Shown here piece after piece: positions 1 through 8,724 of a stretch of 63,243 nucleotides of DNA. Made by a program: the position numbers and the translations under genes. The notes beneath the pieces are model-generated. The model was not told the origin of the DNA, made no database searches, and saw only the letters and a program-made list of their open reading frames with translations. Origin of the DNA: Candidatus Saccharimonadota bacterium (lineage in GTDB: Bacteria; Patescibacteriota; Saccharimonadia; Saccharimonadales; Saccharimonadaceae); assembly GCA_017514905.1 (NCBI GenBank), contig JAFWIK010000026.1, positions 1-63,243 on the forward strand, read 5' to 3'. How positions within the stretch are numbered: position 1 is the stretch's first letter; each line of letters begins with the position of its first letter.

Positions 1-10
1 AAAAAGTAAT

Positions 11-637
11 ATGGGTCAAAAGGTTAATCCCATCTCTTACCGTCTCCAGGTCAGCAAGGACTGGTCGTCGAAGTGGTTTACACGGAAAGCGAACTTTCGT
101 CGTTGGCTAGCGGAAGACGACAAGATCCGAAAGACAATCGAAGAGCGCTACAAGAGTCGCCCGACGATTGCGAGAGTGAATATTGAGCGTTCGGCGAACC
201 TTACTACCATTACTATTGTGACAGCCAAGGCTGGAGCAGTGATTGGGAAGCAAGGCGCTGGCATTAATGAGCTAAAAAAGCAATTAGAAAAAACCATCGA
301 AGGACCGGTTCGTATTAACGTAGAAGAAGTGAAAAAACCAGAGCTCAATGCAAAATTAGTTGCAGAGAATATTGGTTTCCAGCTAGGCAAACGGATGAAT
401 TTCCGTCGAGCTGTAAAGATGGCGCTTCAATCTACGATGAATGCAGGTGCTAAAGGTGTACGCATCGAGGTGGCAGGCCGGTTGAACGGTGCTGAAATGA
501 GCCGTCGGGAGAAATTCATCGAAGGTTCAGTGCCTCTACATACGTTAAGAGCAGATATTGATTTTTACTGCTATCATGCGCCAACTATTGCTGGCATCGT
601 CGGTGTAAAAGTTTGGATTTATAAGGGGGAAAAGTAA
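11..637 (+). CDS. rpsC: 30S ribosomal protein S3
   Basis: S3 of the 30S head, at the mRNA entry channel. The 208-residue protein starts MGQKVNPISYRL, as the family does, and has a KH-type RNA-binding loop (GAVIGKQGAGINEL, about residues 76-89) followed by the C-terminal S3 domain (RLNGAEMSRREKF). The length is near the usual 210-230. Bases 1-9 read Lys-Lys-stop in the frame of an upstream gene, probably rplV by operon order, so the S10 operon continues to the left. rplP follows after one base, so the two are almost certainly co-transcribed and translationally coupled. Confidence 0.97.
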   Translation: MGQKVNPISYRLQVSKDWSSKWFTRKANFRRWLAEDDKIRKTIEERYKSRPTIARVNIERSANLTTITIVTAKAGAVIGKQGAGINELKKQLEKTIEGPVRINVEEVKKPELNAKLVAENIGFQLGKRMNFRRAVKMALQSTMNAGAKGVRIEVAGRLNGAEMSRREKFIEGSVPLHTLRADIDFYCYHAPTIAGIVGVKVWIYKGEK

Positions 638-638
638 A

Positions 639-1058
639 ATGGCAATATTAGTTCCGAGAAAAACACCGCACCGCAAAGTGCGTAAAGGTAAAAACGAAGG
701 TATTGCGACGCGTTGTAACACGGTGGCGTTTGGTGATTTTGGTTTGATGTCTCTAGACAACGAGCGAATCACTTCGCGTCAAATCGAAGCAGCACGTCAA
801 GCGATTACCCGTTATGTAAAGCGTGGTGGTAAAATTTGGATTCGGATTTTCCCACATACGCCAGTATCAAAGAAGCCACTCGATGTAAAGATGGGTTCTG
901 GTAAGGGTGAGCCACAATTTTATGTAGCAAAAGTGAAAGCTGGTACAGTGATGTTTGAAATCGCTGATGTGACTGAGGAACAGGCGCGTGAAGCCCTGAG
1001 ACTCGCTTCACACAAATTGCCGGTGAAATGTAAAATAATTAAGAAAGAGGAGTTTTAA
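639..1058 (+). CDS. rplP: 50S ribosomal protein L16
   Basis: L16 lies near the peptidyl-transferase centre and helps position tRNA. The 139 residues are standard length and contain the family blocks [20 protein letters not shown]-like at about residues 30-50 and [15 protein letters not shown] near residue 88. The ATG follows the rpsC stop after one base, with GGGGGAAAAG upstream as ribosome-binding site. The usual next gene, rpmC (L29), is missing: the rpsQ start is one base after the rplP stop. Confidence 0.97.
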   Translation: MAILVPRKTPHRKVRKGKNEGIATRCNTVAFGDFGLMSLDNERITSRQIEAARQAITRYVKRGGKIWIRIFPHTPVSKKPLDVKMGSGKGEPQFYVAKVKAGTVMFEIADVTEEQAREALRLASHKLPVKCKIIKKEEF

Positions 1059-1059
1059 A

Positions 1060-1455
1060 ATGGCACATTCGCTCATAGGTACAGTGACCTCAGACAAGCG
1101 TGATAAGACCATTACCGTCTCCATCGTTTCACGAGAAACACATCCGCTATATCGCAAACAGTATTCCAAAACTCGGAAATACACAGCGCATGATGCCAAA
1201 AACGAGGCAAAAGTGGGTGACCGAGTGGAAATCGCGATGACTAGGCCACTTTCTAAAACCAAGGCTTACACTTTAGTTAAGGTGCTAGAAAAAGCTCATA
1301 GCAAAGTGGAGCTAAAGGAAGATGTCAATGAAGTTGAGCTGCCAGAAAAGGTCGGCGCCGATCAAAAGGCGAAGGAAATGAAGGCAGCGGAAGCTGAGAA
1401 GGCAGCTAAGGCGGAAGATAAGAAAGCGGAGTCCGCTGAAGGGGAGGAAGCTTAA
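1060..1455 (+). CDS. rpsQ: 30S ribosomal protein S17 with long charged tail
   Basis: S17 binds 16S rRNA early in 30S assembly. The first ~85 residues are a normal S17 OB fold ([55 protein letters not shown]). The protein continues ~45 residues into a Lys/Glu/Ala-rich, probably disordered tail, giving 131 aa instead of the usual 80-90. Several other ribosomal proteins here have similar tails. It sits in the operon with one-base gaps on both sides. Confidence 0.95.
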   Translation: MAHSLIGTVTSDKRDKTITVSIVSRETHPLYRKQYSKTRKYTAHDAKNEAKVGDRVEIAMTRPLSKTKAYTLVKVLEKAHSKVELKEDVNEVELPEKVGADQKAKEMKAAEAEKAAKAEDKKAESAEGEEA

Positions 1456-1456
1456 A

Positions 1457-1825
1457 ATGATACAGCAAGAAACAAGACTCAAGGTAGCAGACAACTCGGG
1501 CGCTAAGGAACTTGGAGTAATTCGAGTACTTGGTGGGACGAGAGCACGCTACGCTAGAGTAGGCGATATCGTGACTTGCTCGGTAAAGGAAGCTTCGCCG
1601 ACTGGTAACGTCAAGAAAAAGGCGGTGGTGCGTGCAGTGATTGTGCGTACAGTAGCGCCAATTCGCCGGCCAGATGGTTCTACTATCCGGTTTGACGAAA
1701 ACGCAGCAGTTTTGGTTAATAACGATAAGACGCCGAAAGGAACGCGTGTGTTTGGCCCGATTCCTCGGGAACTTCGTGACCTCGGGTTTATGAAAATTAT
1801 AAGTTTGGCACCGGAGGTACTCTAA
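1457..1825 (+). CDS. rplN: 50S ribosomal protein L14
   Basis: L14 contacts 23S rRNA and takes part in the B5/B8 inter-subunit bridges. The 122-residue product has the standard length and start ([19 protein letters not shown]) and the conserved C-terminal block [16 protein letters not shown] followed by [12 protein letters not shown]. It is packed between rpsQ (one-base gap) and rplX (start immediately after its stop). Confidence 0.97.
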   Translation: MIQQETRLKVADNSGAKELGVIRVLGGTRARYARVGDIVTCSVKEASPTGNVKKKAVVRAVIVRTVAPIRRPDGSTIRFDENAAVLVNNDKTPKGTRVFGPIPRELRDLGFMKIISLAPEVL

Positions 1826-2122
1826 ATGGCACAGAATTTGAAAGTAAATGACAAAGTTTTGGTAATTGCCGGTAGTAATAAGGGTAAAGAAGCCAAAATT
1901 GTAGCAATTGACCGCGCAGCGGGCAAGGCGTGCCTTGAGGGCATCGGTATGGTAGAACGGCATATGAAGAAGTCGTATCTTAACCCGGCCGGCGGCAAAA
2001 AGACCGTCCATCTAGGTATTGATTTATCGAATCTGAAACTAGTTGAAGCGGCTAAGCACGAGAAATCGTCTAATAAAAAGGATGATAAATCCAAAAAGAA
2101 GCAAAAGAAAGGAGCTAAGTAA
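1826..2122 (+). CDS. rplX: 50S ribosomal protein L24
   Basis: L24 is an early assembly protein of the 50S subunit. The KOW motif is visible at residues ~8-30 (DKVLVIAGSNKGKEAKIVAI), followed by NPAGGKKTVH and a lysine-rich C-terminus. At 98 aa it is near the usual 100-105. Its stop overlaps the rplE start (TAATG), which suggests translational coupling. Confidence 0.95.
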   Translation: MAQNLKVNDKVLVIAGSNKGKEAKIVAIDRAAGKACLEGIGMVERHMKKSYLNPAGGKKTVHLGIDLSNLKLVEAAKHEKSSNKKDDKSKKKQKKGAK

Positions 2123-2781
2123 TGGCGGAAAAAACGGCTGCTAAGGCGAAGGCTACTAAACCAGCGGCAAAGCCAGCTGAAAAAACAGCGGCTAAGCCAG
2201 TGGTGAAAAAGTCTGAAGCTAAAGCACAACCACGCCTCAAGGCTCTTTATAATAAAGAGTACAAGGCAAAGCTCTTGAAAGAGCTAAATCTAGCTAATAT
2301 CAATCAGGTACCAGAACTCAAGAAGGTGATTGTATCTTCTGGTGTCGGCAAAAAGCGGGAAGACAAGAAGTTTACTGAAACAGTGGCTTTGACGCTCGCA
2401 AAAATTACTGGTCAGGCACCAACTTCGAGATTGGCTAAAAAGTCAATTGCGACCTTTAAGATTCGTAAAGGCATGGGTGCGCCAGTAGGCTATCTTGTGA
2501 CTTTACGTAATGATAAGATGTATGAATTTGTGGATAGGCTGATCAATATTGCTTTGCCGCACGTACGGGATTTCCACGGTGTACCACGTGATGCGTTTGA
2601 CAAGCAAGGCAATTATAATCTAGGGCTCAAAGAGCAAACTGTGTTTCCAGAGATTACCTTTGAGGATGCAGCAGCTCTGCACGGACTCGAAGTAACGTTT
2701 ATTATTAAAAATGGTTCAAAGGAAGGAAGCTATAAATTGCTAGAACTCTTTGGAATGCCGTTTCAAAAGGAGGTGAAGTAA
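2122..2781 (+). CDS. rplE: 50S ribosomal protein L5 with N-terminal extension
   Basis: L5 binds 5S rRNA in the central protuberance. The canonical domain begins near residue 40 ([18 protein letters not shown]) and contains the family signatures [21 protein letters not shown] and the [10 protein letters not shown] block. Ahead of it are ~37 residues of Ala/Lys/Pro repeats, giving 219 aa instead of ~180. The ATG shares one base with the rplX stop, and no later in-frame start has a better ribosome-binding site. Confidence 0.95.
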   Translation: MAEKTAAKAKATKPAAKPAEKTAAKPVVKKSEAKAQPRLKALYNKEYKAKLLKELNLANINQVPELKKVIVSSGVGKKREDKKFTETVALTLAKITGQAPTSRLAKKSIATFKIRKGMGAPVGYLVTLRNDKMYEFVDRLINIALPHVRDFHGVPRDAFDKQGNYNLGLKEQTVFPEITFEDAAALHGLEVTFIIKNGSKEGSYKLLELFGMPFQKEVK

Positions 2782-2782
2782 G

Positions 2783-3052
2783 ATGGCGAAAAAATCTGCA
2801 GTCCTCCGTGATGAAAAACGGCGTAAGATGTACGAAAAATATAAGGCCAAGCGCGAAGCTTTAAAGGCGGCAGGCGACCTAGAAGGTCTCCAGAAGTTAC
2901 CGCGTAACGCGAGCCCGACTAGACTAAAAAATCGCGATATGCTAGACGGACGTCCGCGTGGTTATATGCGCCGATTTGGACTTTCACGTATTAATTTCCG
3001 GGAAAAAGCAAGTAAAGGTGAAATTCCTGGTGTAACTAAGAGTAGCTGGTAG
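2783..3052 (+). CDS. rpsN: 30S ribosomal protein S14, zinc-free form
   Basis: S14 lies in the 30S head. The 89-residue protein is the long, cysteine-free (C-minus) form: it ends with the family block [21 protein letters not shown] but has no CXXC pairs. This agrees with loss of zinc ligands in other translation and transcription proteins in the window (rpmF, rpoC). The AGGAGG ahead of the start lies at the end of rplE. Confidence 0.95.
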   Translation: MAKKSAVLRDEKRRKMYEKYKAKREALKAAGDLEGLQKLPRNASPTRLKNRDMLDGRPRGYMRRFGLSRINFREKASKGEIPGVTKSSW

Positions 3053-3064
3053 GAAGGAGGAAAA

Positions 3065-3466
3065 ATGTCATTACAATCTACAGATCAAATTGCAGACTTA
3101 CTCACGCGGATTCGTAACGCTGTGTTAGTAGGCAAGACTGAAATTTTAGTTCCAACTTCCAAGCTAAAGATGGGCGTGGTAGACGTTTTAGCTAAAAACG
3201 GCTACGTGGCTGGCTACGAAGTGACGGACGAAAAACCGCGTGGAATTTTGAAAGTCAAAATTACTGAACCAGGCGAAAAAGCCAAAATTAACGAGATTAC
3301 GAAGGTTTCAAAACCAGGTCGGAGAGTTTATGCAGCAGTGGATGAACTTCCTACTGTAAAATCTGGCCGGGGAATGTTAATTGTTTCGACTTCTAAAGGC
3401 CTAATGACCGGACGTGAAGCAAAGAAAAATCGTCTCGGTGGCGAGATACTGGTGAAAGTTTGGTAA
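3065..3466 (+). CDS. rpsH: 30S ribosomal protein S8
   Basis: S8 binds the central domain of 16S rRNA and in many bacteria represses the spc operon. The 133-residue protein shows QIADLLTRIRNAVLVGK at the N-terminus and the C-terminal block VSTSKGLMTGREAKKNRLGGEILVKVW. GGAAGGAGG lies just upstream of the ATG. It is the last gene of this ribosomal segment: a terminator follows and rplF, normally next, is about 15 kb downstream. Confidence 0.97.
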   Translation: MSLQSTDQIADLLTRIRNAVLVGKTEILVPTSKLKMGVVDVLAKNGYVAGYEVTDEKPRGILKVKITEPGEKAKINEITKVSKPGRRVYAAVDELPTVKSGRGMLIVSTSKGLMTGREAKKNRLGGEILVKVW

Positions 3467-3490
3467 TTTCTCCTGAACTTGAATACAAAG

Positions 3491-3515
3491 ATAGCCCTTT
3501 TAACGGGGCTATTTT
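3491..3515 (+). terminator. Rho-independent terminator after rpsH
   Basis: ATAGCCC and GGGCTAT form a 7-bp stem followed by TTTTT. It ends the upstream half of the split ribosomal operon. Confidence 0.85.
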
Positions 3516-3534
3516 TGGTGGGAAATTGACTGTA

Positions 3535-3582
3535 TTTGAAATCGCGAAAGTCAAAAATTTTCGTGAGTTTCGCGATTTCAAA
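3535..3582. repeat. 15-bp perfect inverted repeat, 18-nt loop
   Basis: TTTGAAATCGCGAAA at 3535-3549 is exactly complementary to TTTCGCGATTTCAAA at 3568-3582. No T-run follows on either strand, so it is not an ordinary terminator. It lies in the 236-base gap between rpsH and the first polysaccharide gene. Confidence 0.8.
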
Positions 3583-3630
3583 ATAAAAAGGTCTTGAGCT
3601 TGTGGAAAAAGTGAGATAAAAATTCGAAAT

Positions 3631-3642
3631 AACGTTAACGTT
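3631..3642. promoter_or_regulatory. 12-bp palindrome, possible operator
   Basis: AACGTTAACGTT is a perfect palindrome. A TTGACT hexamer follows at 3647-3652 and TATAGT lies at 3665-3670, but their 12-nt spacing is too short for a standard promoter. The start point for the 3703 gene is therefore unresolved. The palindrome could bind a regulator. Confidence 0.35.
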
Positions 3643-3702
3643 TTTATTGACTTTTAAGCATGAGTATAGTAACCTAAATATTAGAAAGGATAGTACATAG
3701 GG

Positions 3703-4473
3703 ATGTCGTTAGGAGGTAATTTTGCTAACCAGGAGGTGGCAGCGATAGATTCTGCTTATGTGGTGGTGCCGGCGGAGGCGTATACTAGGGTGGGTTTTTT
3801 GCGGATTTTTTCCTATGGCGCTTTAAAACGAGGATTAGATTTGACATTGGCGGCTTTGATGCTTGTGGTTTTATCACCGCTTTTTCTGGTGGTGGCAGTT
3901 TTGATTAAACTTGATAGTCGTGGTCCAGTGTTTTTCCGTCAGACCAGGACTGGTAAAAGTGGTAGAGAATTTGAAATGTATAAGTTCCGAAGCATGACAG
4001 CGGATAATGATATGAATGATAAGTCGTGTGAAAATAAGATGACGCGAGTGGGGGCGAAGCTACGCAAAACTTCGATCGACGAGCTGCCACAGTTAATTAA
4101 TATTGTGAAGGGTGAGATGTCTTTCATTGGTCCACGACCTTGGGTGCCAGCTTACTGGAAGAATATGAATGCGCATGAGCGGAGGCGTGGCAGGGTACGT
4201 CCGGGAATTACAGGATTAGCGCAGGCGAATGGTAGGAATGGGCTTTCGATCCACGAACGAATCAACTATGATTTGGAATATGTGCAAAGGTATTCTCTCA
4301 AGATGGATATTACAGTGGTGTTACTCACGATTAAGACGGTGCTGAGCAAAACTGGAGCAGAAGCGGATAAGAGCCAACTGTTTGATGATATCTCAGAACT
4401 TAAGAGAGAGAATCGGCGAGTGCGACCAGCGACATCGATTTCGCTGCAAGAAATGGCGACGAAAGTCTTGTAA
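3703..4473 (+). CDS. Undecaprenyl-phosphate sugar-1-phosphate transferase (bacterial sugar transferase family)
   Basis: This enzyme starts polysaccharide synthesis by moving a sugar-1-phosphate onto the lipid carrier at the inner face of the membrane. The 256 aa contain one hydrophobic segment (about residues 46-68, after KRGLDLTLA), then RQTRTGKSGREFEMYKFRSM and RKTSIDELPQL with the expected catalytic Asp-Glu pair at 126-127, then FIGPRP. It is the short PglC/WbaP-C-terminal type, without the four-helix N-terminal half of PglB/WbaP forms. A terminator follows, so it is probably transcribed alone, ahead of the main glycan operon. The sugar specificity cannot be read from sequence. Confidence 0.9.
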   Translation: MSLGGNFANQEVAAIDSAYVVVPAEAYTRVGFLRIFSYGALKRGLDLTLAALMLVVLSPLFLVVAVLIKLDSRGPVFFRQTRTGKSGREFEMYKFRSMTADNDMNDKSCENKMTRVGAKLRKTSIDELPQLINIVKGEMSFIGPRPWVPAYWKNMNAHERRRGRVRPGITGLAQANGRNGLSIHERINYDLEYVQRYSLKMDITVVLLTIKTVLSKTGAEADKSQLFDDISELKRENRRVRPATSISLQEMATKVL

Positions 4474-4489
4474 GGTTTGGGAGTTTTGA

Positions 4490-4513
4490 AACGGCGCGGT
4501 GGCGTCGTTTTTT
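4490..4513 (+). terminator. Rho-independent terminator
   Basis: AACGGCGC / GCGTCGTT form an 8-bp stem with one G-U pair and a 4-nt loop, followed by a T-run to 4513. Confidence 0.75.
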
Positions 4514-4537
4514 GACGGATTTTGCGAGCTTGTAGCG

Positions 4538-4566
4538 TTGACCGTGACTGTTGGATGCGGTATAAT
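4538..4566 (+). promoter_or_regulatory. Sigma70-type promoter of the glycan operon
   Basis: TTGACC at 4538-4543, a 17-nt spacer, then TATAAT at 4561-4566. It lies 36 bases ahead of the glycosyltransferase ATG and probably drives the run of overlapping genes to 12839. Confidence 0.8.
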
Positions 4567-4602
4567 AAGAATAAGAAAAAAAGTAAGTGCGGGTAGATAT
4601 AA

Positions 4603-5430
4603 ATGGCAAAAAAATACGAGGATTATTCTGTTCTGATGTCGGTTTATGGGAAAGAAAAACCGGAGTTTTTGCGCGAGAGTATGCAAAGCGTGTATGATCA
4701 GACAGTGCCGACGAATGATTTTGTGTTGATTTGCGATGGACCTTTGACGGATGAGCTGGATAGTGTCATAAGTGAAATGCAGAAAAAGTTTGGGAAAAGG
4801 TTGAGAGTGATTCGGCAGAAGAAGAATATGGGATTGGGCTATTCACTGAATCATGGCGTGAAAGAGTGTAAGAATGATCTGATTGCGAGGATGGACTCGG
4901 ATGATATTTCGGTTAGGGATAGAATTGAAAAACAATTTATAGCGTTTGAAAAAAAAGGTGCTGACGTGGTGGGGGGTAATATTGTTGAATATGATGAGAA
5001 AATGAAAAAAATTACTGGAAGAAGGATAGTGCCAGAGCATCACGATGATATTGTCAAGAGAATGAAAAAGAGAAATGCCATGAATCACGTGACTGTAATG
5101 TATAAGAAAGGTGCCGTTATCGATGCGGGTAGTTATGTAGACATGCCTGGGTTTGAGGATTATTATTTGTGGATACGAATGATAAGAGGTAATAAAAGTT
5201 TTTATAATGTGCAGCACAGTTTAGTAAAAGTACGTTGTGGTAGCGGAATGATTTGTAGAAGGGGAGGTTTGGATTATATAAAGAATGTTAAAAAATTTGA
5301 GAAGGTGTTGTATGAGAGTGGCTTTATTAGCCGTGGTAGATATTTCTTGAATACTTCAGAACGAATTTTTGTTTCGATAATTCCTAATAGCGTAAGAACT
5401 GTAATATACGGGAAGCTGTTAAGGAAATGA
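4603..5430 (+). CDS. Glycosyltransferase family 2
   Basis: GT-A glycosyltransferase expected to add a sugar to the lipid-linked glycan in the cytoplasm. The 275-residue protein has the family N-terminus (YSVLMSVYGKEKPEFLRESM), the nucleotide-binding block LICDGPL, and the metal-binding DSDD at residues 98-101 (ARMDSDDISVRDRIEKQ), then PGFEDYYLWIRMI typical of the acceptor region. No membrane helices are evident. It is the first gene of the operon, and its stop overlaps the next start (ATGA at 5427). Donor and acceptor are unknown. Confidence 0.9.
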   Translation: MAKKYEDYSVLMSVYGKEKPEFLRESMQSVYDQTVPTNDFVLICDGPLTDELDSVISEMQKKFGKRLRVIRQKKNMGLGYSLNHGVKECKNDLIARMDSDDISVRDRIEKQFIAFEKKGADVVGGNIVEYDEKMKKITGRRIVPEHHDDIVKRMKKRNAMNHVTVMYKKGAVIDAGSYVDMPGFEDYYLWIRMIRGNKSFYNVQHSLVKVRCGSGMICRRGGLDYIKNVKKFEKVLYESGFISRGRYFLNTSERIFVSIIPNSVRTVIYGKLLRK

Positions 5431-6572
5431 GTGATTATATGGGCGAGAACAAAAATGATTTAGTGATTCTCCATGTTTGCGATGTTGATTATAATCAGTG
5501 TAGTGGTGTGTCATCTGTTGTGCCGAATTACTTTGTATATCAAAATAAATATGCAACTGTTGGTATATTTAATTGTTCTTCGGTTAGAGTTGAAAAATTG
5601 AAGGACGAAAAAAATGTTTTCTATTATGATGATTACAGAAGAATAAGCATGCTCCCAGAGCCGTTTGATAAACCAGATTTAATAGTATTTCATGAAGTTT
5701 ATAAACCAAAATATTTATTACTCTGTCACGAATTAAAAAATAAAAATATCCCTTACATCATTATTCCTCATGGGTGCTTGACGAAGTTGGCTCAGTCTCA
5801 TAAAAGAATTAAGAAAATAATTGGGAATAAGTTGTTTTTTGAGCACTTTATAAAAAACGCGGCATGTATACAATATTTGAGTAAAAATGAATATAATAAT
5901 AGTGCTTTTATTTATAAAAAATATTATATCCAAGGTAATGGGGTGAACGATATTCCCGGTAAAAATGAGTATTTGGCTAATTCCCGCAAGAGTAATAGTT
6001 TTAATTTTGTTTATGTCGGAAGATTTGATTACTATATAAAAGGATTTGATATATTATTTGATGCCTGCAGTGAAATTAGTGATTTTATGAAAAATAATAA
6101 TATAAATATTAAATTATTTGGTTATGGTGATGAAAAATTACTTAAGAGAAAAATTGCTTATTATAATCTTTGGGAAATAGTAAAGGTTTATGGTCCTGTT
6201 TTTGGCGAGAAGAAAAAAAATACCTTAACGAAAAATGATGTCTTTGTGCAGTTATCGAGGACCGAAGGCCAACCACTCGGTGTTATGGAAGCGATTGCTT
6301 TAGGTATGCCAGTGCTTGTTTCGAATGGTACTGGTCTCAAAAATATTGTTGAAAAATATAGGATTGGTGTGGTTGTTGATTCCGACAGATTTATTATATC
6401 AAGTATGATGCTGGATATGTTTTTGAACAAAAATGAATTGAATCAGTATTCACGAAACGCTTACGATTATGCAAAAAAGAACTACGATTGGGATGTTATT
6501 TCGAAAGAAGCCATAAAAAATTATTTTGATATTATTACACATAATACTAGCATGGTAGGGGATAAAAAATGA
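5427..6572 (+). CDS. Glycosyltransferase family 4 (GT-B)
   Basis: A 381-residue GT4-type enzyme. The C-terminal Rossmann half is clear: FVYVGRFDYYIKGFDILFDA, then LFGYGDEK, then the E-x7-E block RTEGQPLGVMEAIALGMPVL that binds the donor nucleotide sugar. The start overlaps the upstream stop by four bases, and its own stop overlaps the next gene in the same way. Base composition is visibly more A+T-rich than the ribosomal genes, as in the rest of this operon, which suggests acquisition by transfer. Confidence 0.88.
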   Translation: MSDYMGENKNDLVILHVCDVDYNQCSGVSSVVPNYFVYQNKYATVGIFNCSSVRVEKLKDEKNVFYYDDYRRISMLPEPFDKPDLIVFHEVYKPKYLLLCHELKNKNIPYIIIPHGCLTKLAQSHKRIKKIIGNKLFFEHFIKNAACIQYLSKNEYNNSAFIYKKYYIQGNGVNDIPGKNEYLANSRKSNSFNFVYVGRFDYYIKGFDILFDACSEISDFMKNNNINIKLFGYGDEKLLKRKIAYYNLWEIVKVYGPVFGEKKKNTLTKNDVFVQLSRTEGQPLGVMEAIALGMPVLVSNGTGLKNIVEKYRIGVVVDSDRFIISSMMLDMFLNKNELNQYSRNAYDYAKKNYDWDVISKEAIKNYFDIITHNTSMVGDKK

Positions 6573-7696
6573 ATTTAGGCGCGAGAATGTTTGGTGTTAG
6601 TCTTTATGTATTAGTTTTAGCTTTTTTTTGTATTATTGTCGGGAAGATTAGTAATAAAAAGCTCAAGACTGTATTAATGGTATATGCCATCATTCTTAGT
6701 ATAATGGGTTTCTTTTTTGTTCCAAGTATGGATAACGATCTATATAGGACATTTGAAATAATGGAGTATTATTCCAATATGCCTTTTGAAACTATTATTC
6801 GCGATTATGTTTCTATGTCAAATGCTCCCTTTGCCTTATTTTATTATTGGATAATTGGCCAGTTTGGTGTAAATAGTTTATTGCCTTTTATTACGGCGTT
6901 AATTTTTTATATCAATATTTTTTATATTTTTAGTGATTATGCAAATAAACAGAATATTTCAGGTAGAGCGTTGTCTTTAGGCTTGCTGATTATCATGTGT
7001 AACAGTTCGTTTATCGAAGTTATTAGTGGAATTAGAACTATGTTGTCTTTTTCTATAGTGTTAAGATGTATTTATAATGAAGTATATAACAATAAGTTTA
7101 TTATTAGAGATGTATTTTGGTATGTTATTGCGTCGCTAATCCACCCAGCTTCTCTAGTGCTAGTGATCTTTAGACTGATTTTTACTTTTTTCCAACGAAG
7201 TAAGTCCAAGAATAGAAAATGGGTTCTTGTCGTGTTGTCTATTGCATTATTTACATTATTAATCAATTATGGTGGTCGCTTTATTGAGGCAATGGCTGAT
7301 AAGGCTAATGTTTACATCTACGGTGATATGTATAGCTATATCTGGGGTTTTATAATAACATTTTTAATATTAGTGGCATTAGTTATAATACAAAATAAAA
7401 GCGCAAGCTTTAATAATGCTAATGATGAAGAAAGAATAAGTTTGAAAAATAATAGAACATTTTCAAGGATAATAGAAGCGACAATGATTGCCTTTATCTT
7501 TGAATATAGTATTTTTTCAAGATATGGAAATTTTAATTTATTGCTGAATATACCCATAATTCTTTATTATTCAGATTTACTGTTCAAAAAAGGCGATAGA
7601 GGACATAAAGTTGTGTATTTATATTTTCTTGGCGTATTATTCTTAACATGCGTTCGTGGGGATCTGTCTGCGCTGAAGTTTTGGGGGGGACTATGA
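6569..7696 (+). CDS. EpsG/Wzy-like polysaccharide polymerase
   Basis: Polytopic membrane protein (375 aa, roughly 10 hydrophobic segments) resembling the EpsG family of exopolysaccharide polymerases: the block SMDNDLYRTFEIMEYY after the second helix matches the typical D-x-D-L-x-R-Y/F region. It would join repeat units on the outer side of the membrane. It overlaps both neighbours by ATGA junctions. Wzy-type enzymes diverge strongly, so the assignment rests on topology, this motif and the adjacent Wzx flippase. Confidence 0.75.
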   Translation: MNLGARMFGVSLYVLVLAFFCIIVGKISNKKLKTVLMVYAIILSIMGFFFVPSMDNDLYRTFEIMEYYSNMPFETIIRDYVSMSNAPFALFYYWIIGQFGVNSLLPFITALIFYINIFYIFSDYANKQNISGRALSLGLLIIMCNSSFIEVISGIRTMLSFSIVLRCIYNEVYNNKFIIRDVFWYVIASLIHPASLVLVIFRLIFTFFQRSKSKNRKWVLVVLSIALFTLLINYGGRFIEAMADKANVYIYGDMYSYIWGFIITFLILVALVIIQNKSASFNNANDEERISLKNNRTFSRIIEATMIAFIFEYSIFSRYGNFNLLLNIPIILYYSDLLFKKGDRGHKVVYLYFLGVLFLTCVRGDLSALKFWGGL

Positions 7697-8724
7697 TAAT
7701 GAAACAGCAAAACAATAGGGATAGTTTAATTATTTGTTTCACTTATTACCATTTATTAATATCTATTATTAAAGTATTGCATAGTAAGAAACCAGTAGAT
7801 TTAATTATCGAAGATTTTACAACAGAGTCTGGTAGTATAGTGTTAAATGATATGGATTTAATTAAAAGAATAGAAAAGTCCGGTTTGTTTAGGAGTGTTT
7901 TGGTTTGCAATTATCGTGGTATTTTCAGTGATGATGTGAGCTTGTGGAAAAAAAGAATTAGAAGAGTGTTTTATATTAAAAGGGGTAAAAGGAAGAATGA
8001 TTATAATTTTGAATCATACAAAAAAATATTTGTTTTTGGTGCATCGTTGCTTCAAGGTGTTCTTGATGCGAAGAAAATTCATTACAATATTATAGAAGAC
8101 GGTACTGATTGCTATAAGAATAATTATAATATTATTAAACATTCCGGAATAAAATATTTAATAAGGCGTTATATTTTTCGTTTGTATTTTGTTGATGGAA
8201 GCTCCCCATATATTGATTCTATAGAAGTTAATGATAAGAGTGGTTTAAATATTAATGAAAAAACAATAATTGAAGTTCCCAAGAAAGAGCTTTTTGACTC
8301 TCTAACAAAAAAAGAAAAGAAAAAGATACTTGAAATATTTGTTCCTGATCTAGATCAAGAAAAACTAAAAGATGCTATTGTGCTAATAACGCAGCCATTG
8401 TCCGAAGATGGCATATTAAAAAACGAAGAGGATAAAATAGATTTATATAAGTCAATTATAAAAATGTATAATGGGAAAAATATAGTGATAAAAGTCCATC
8501 CTAGGGAGAACACTGATTATAGTAAGTATTTTTCTGATGGGTGCCAAATCATCAACAAAAAATTTCCTATTGAGCTTTTGGATTTTTACACGGACATAAA
8601 ATTGAAAAGTATCGTTACTATTTCATCGACTTCAATTGGTCTTATTTCAAACGTTGAAAAAAAAATATTTCTTGGTTGGGATTACTTGGAAGATTTTAAA
8701 AGAGGCAGAAAACATGACGAGTAA
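7693..8724 (+). CDS. Putative GT52-type (LOS) sialyltransferase
   Basis: Predicted glycosyltransferase of the GT52/polysialyltransferase kind, which use CMP-activated sialic acids. Visible features are SLIICFTYYHLLISIIKVL at the N-terminus (the family's TP/YYH-Q-like block), NIIEDGTDCYKNN in the middle, and IVIKVHPRENTDYSKYF with ISSTSIGLI near the C-terminus. I place the start at 7693: that ATG forms an ATGA junction with the upstream stop and has GGGGGGGA just before it; the longer reading frame from 7648 would overlap the polymerase by 49 bases. Genes for CMP-sugar activation and nonulosonate synthesis lie downstream, which supports the donor assignment. Confidence 0.65.
   Translation: MIMKQQNNRDSLIICFTYYHLLISIIKVLHSKKPVDLIIEDFTTESGSIVLNDMDLIKRIEKSGLFRSVLVCNYRGIFSDDVSLWKKRIRRVFYIKRGKRKNDYNFESYKKIFVFGASLLQGVLDAKKIHYNIIEDGTDCYKNNYNIIKHSGIKYLIRRYIFRLYFVDGSSPYIDSIEVNDKSGLNINEKTIIEVPKKELFDSLTKKEKKKILEIFVPDLDQEKLKDAIVLITQPLSEDGILKNEEDKIDLYKSIIKMYNGKNIVIKVHPRENTDYSKYFSDGCQIINKKFPIELLDFYTDIKLKSIVTISSTSIGLISNVEKKIFLGWDYLEDFKRGRKHDE

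Noticed and set aside
3647-3670. TTGACT...TATAGT as promoter of the first glycan gene
   Set aside because: The spacing is 12 nt, too short for sigma70-type binding; kept only as an unresolved region.
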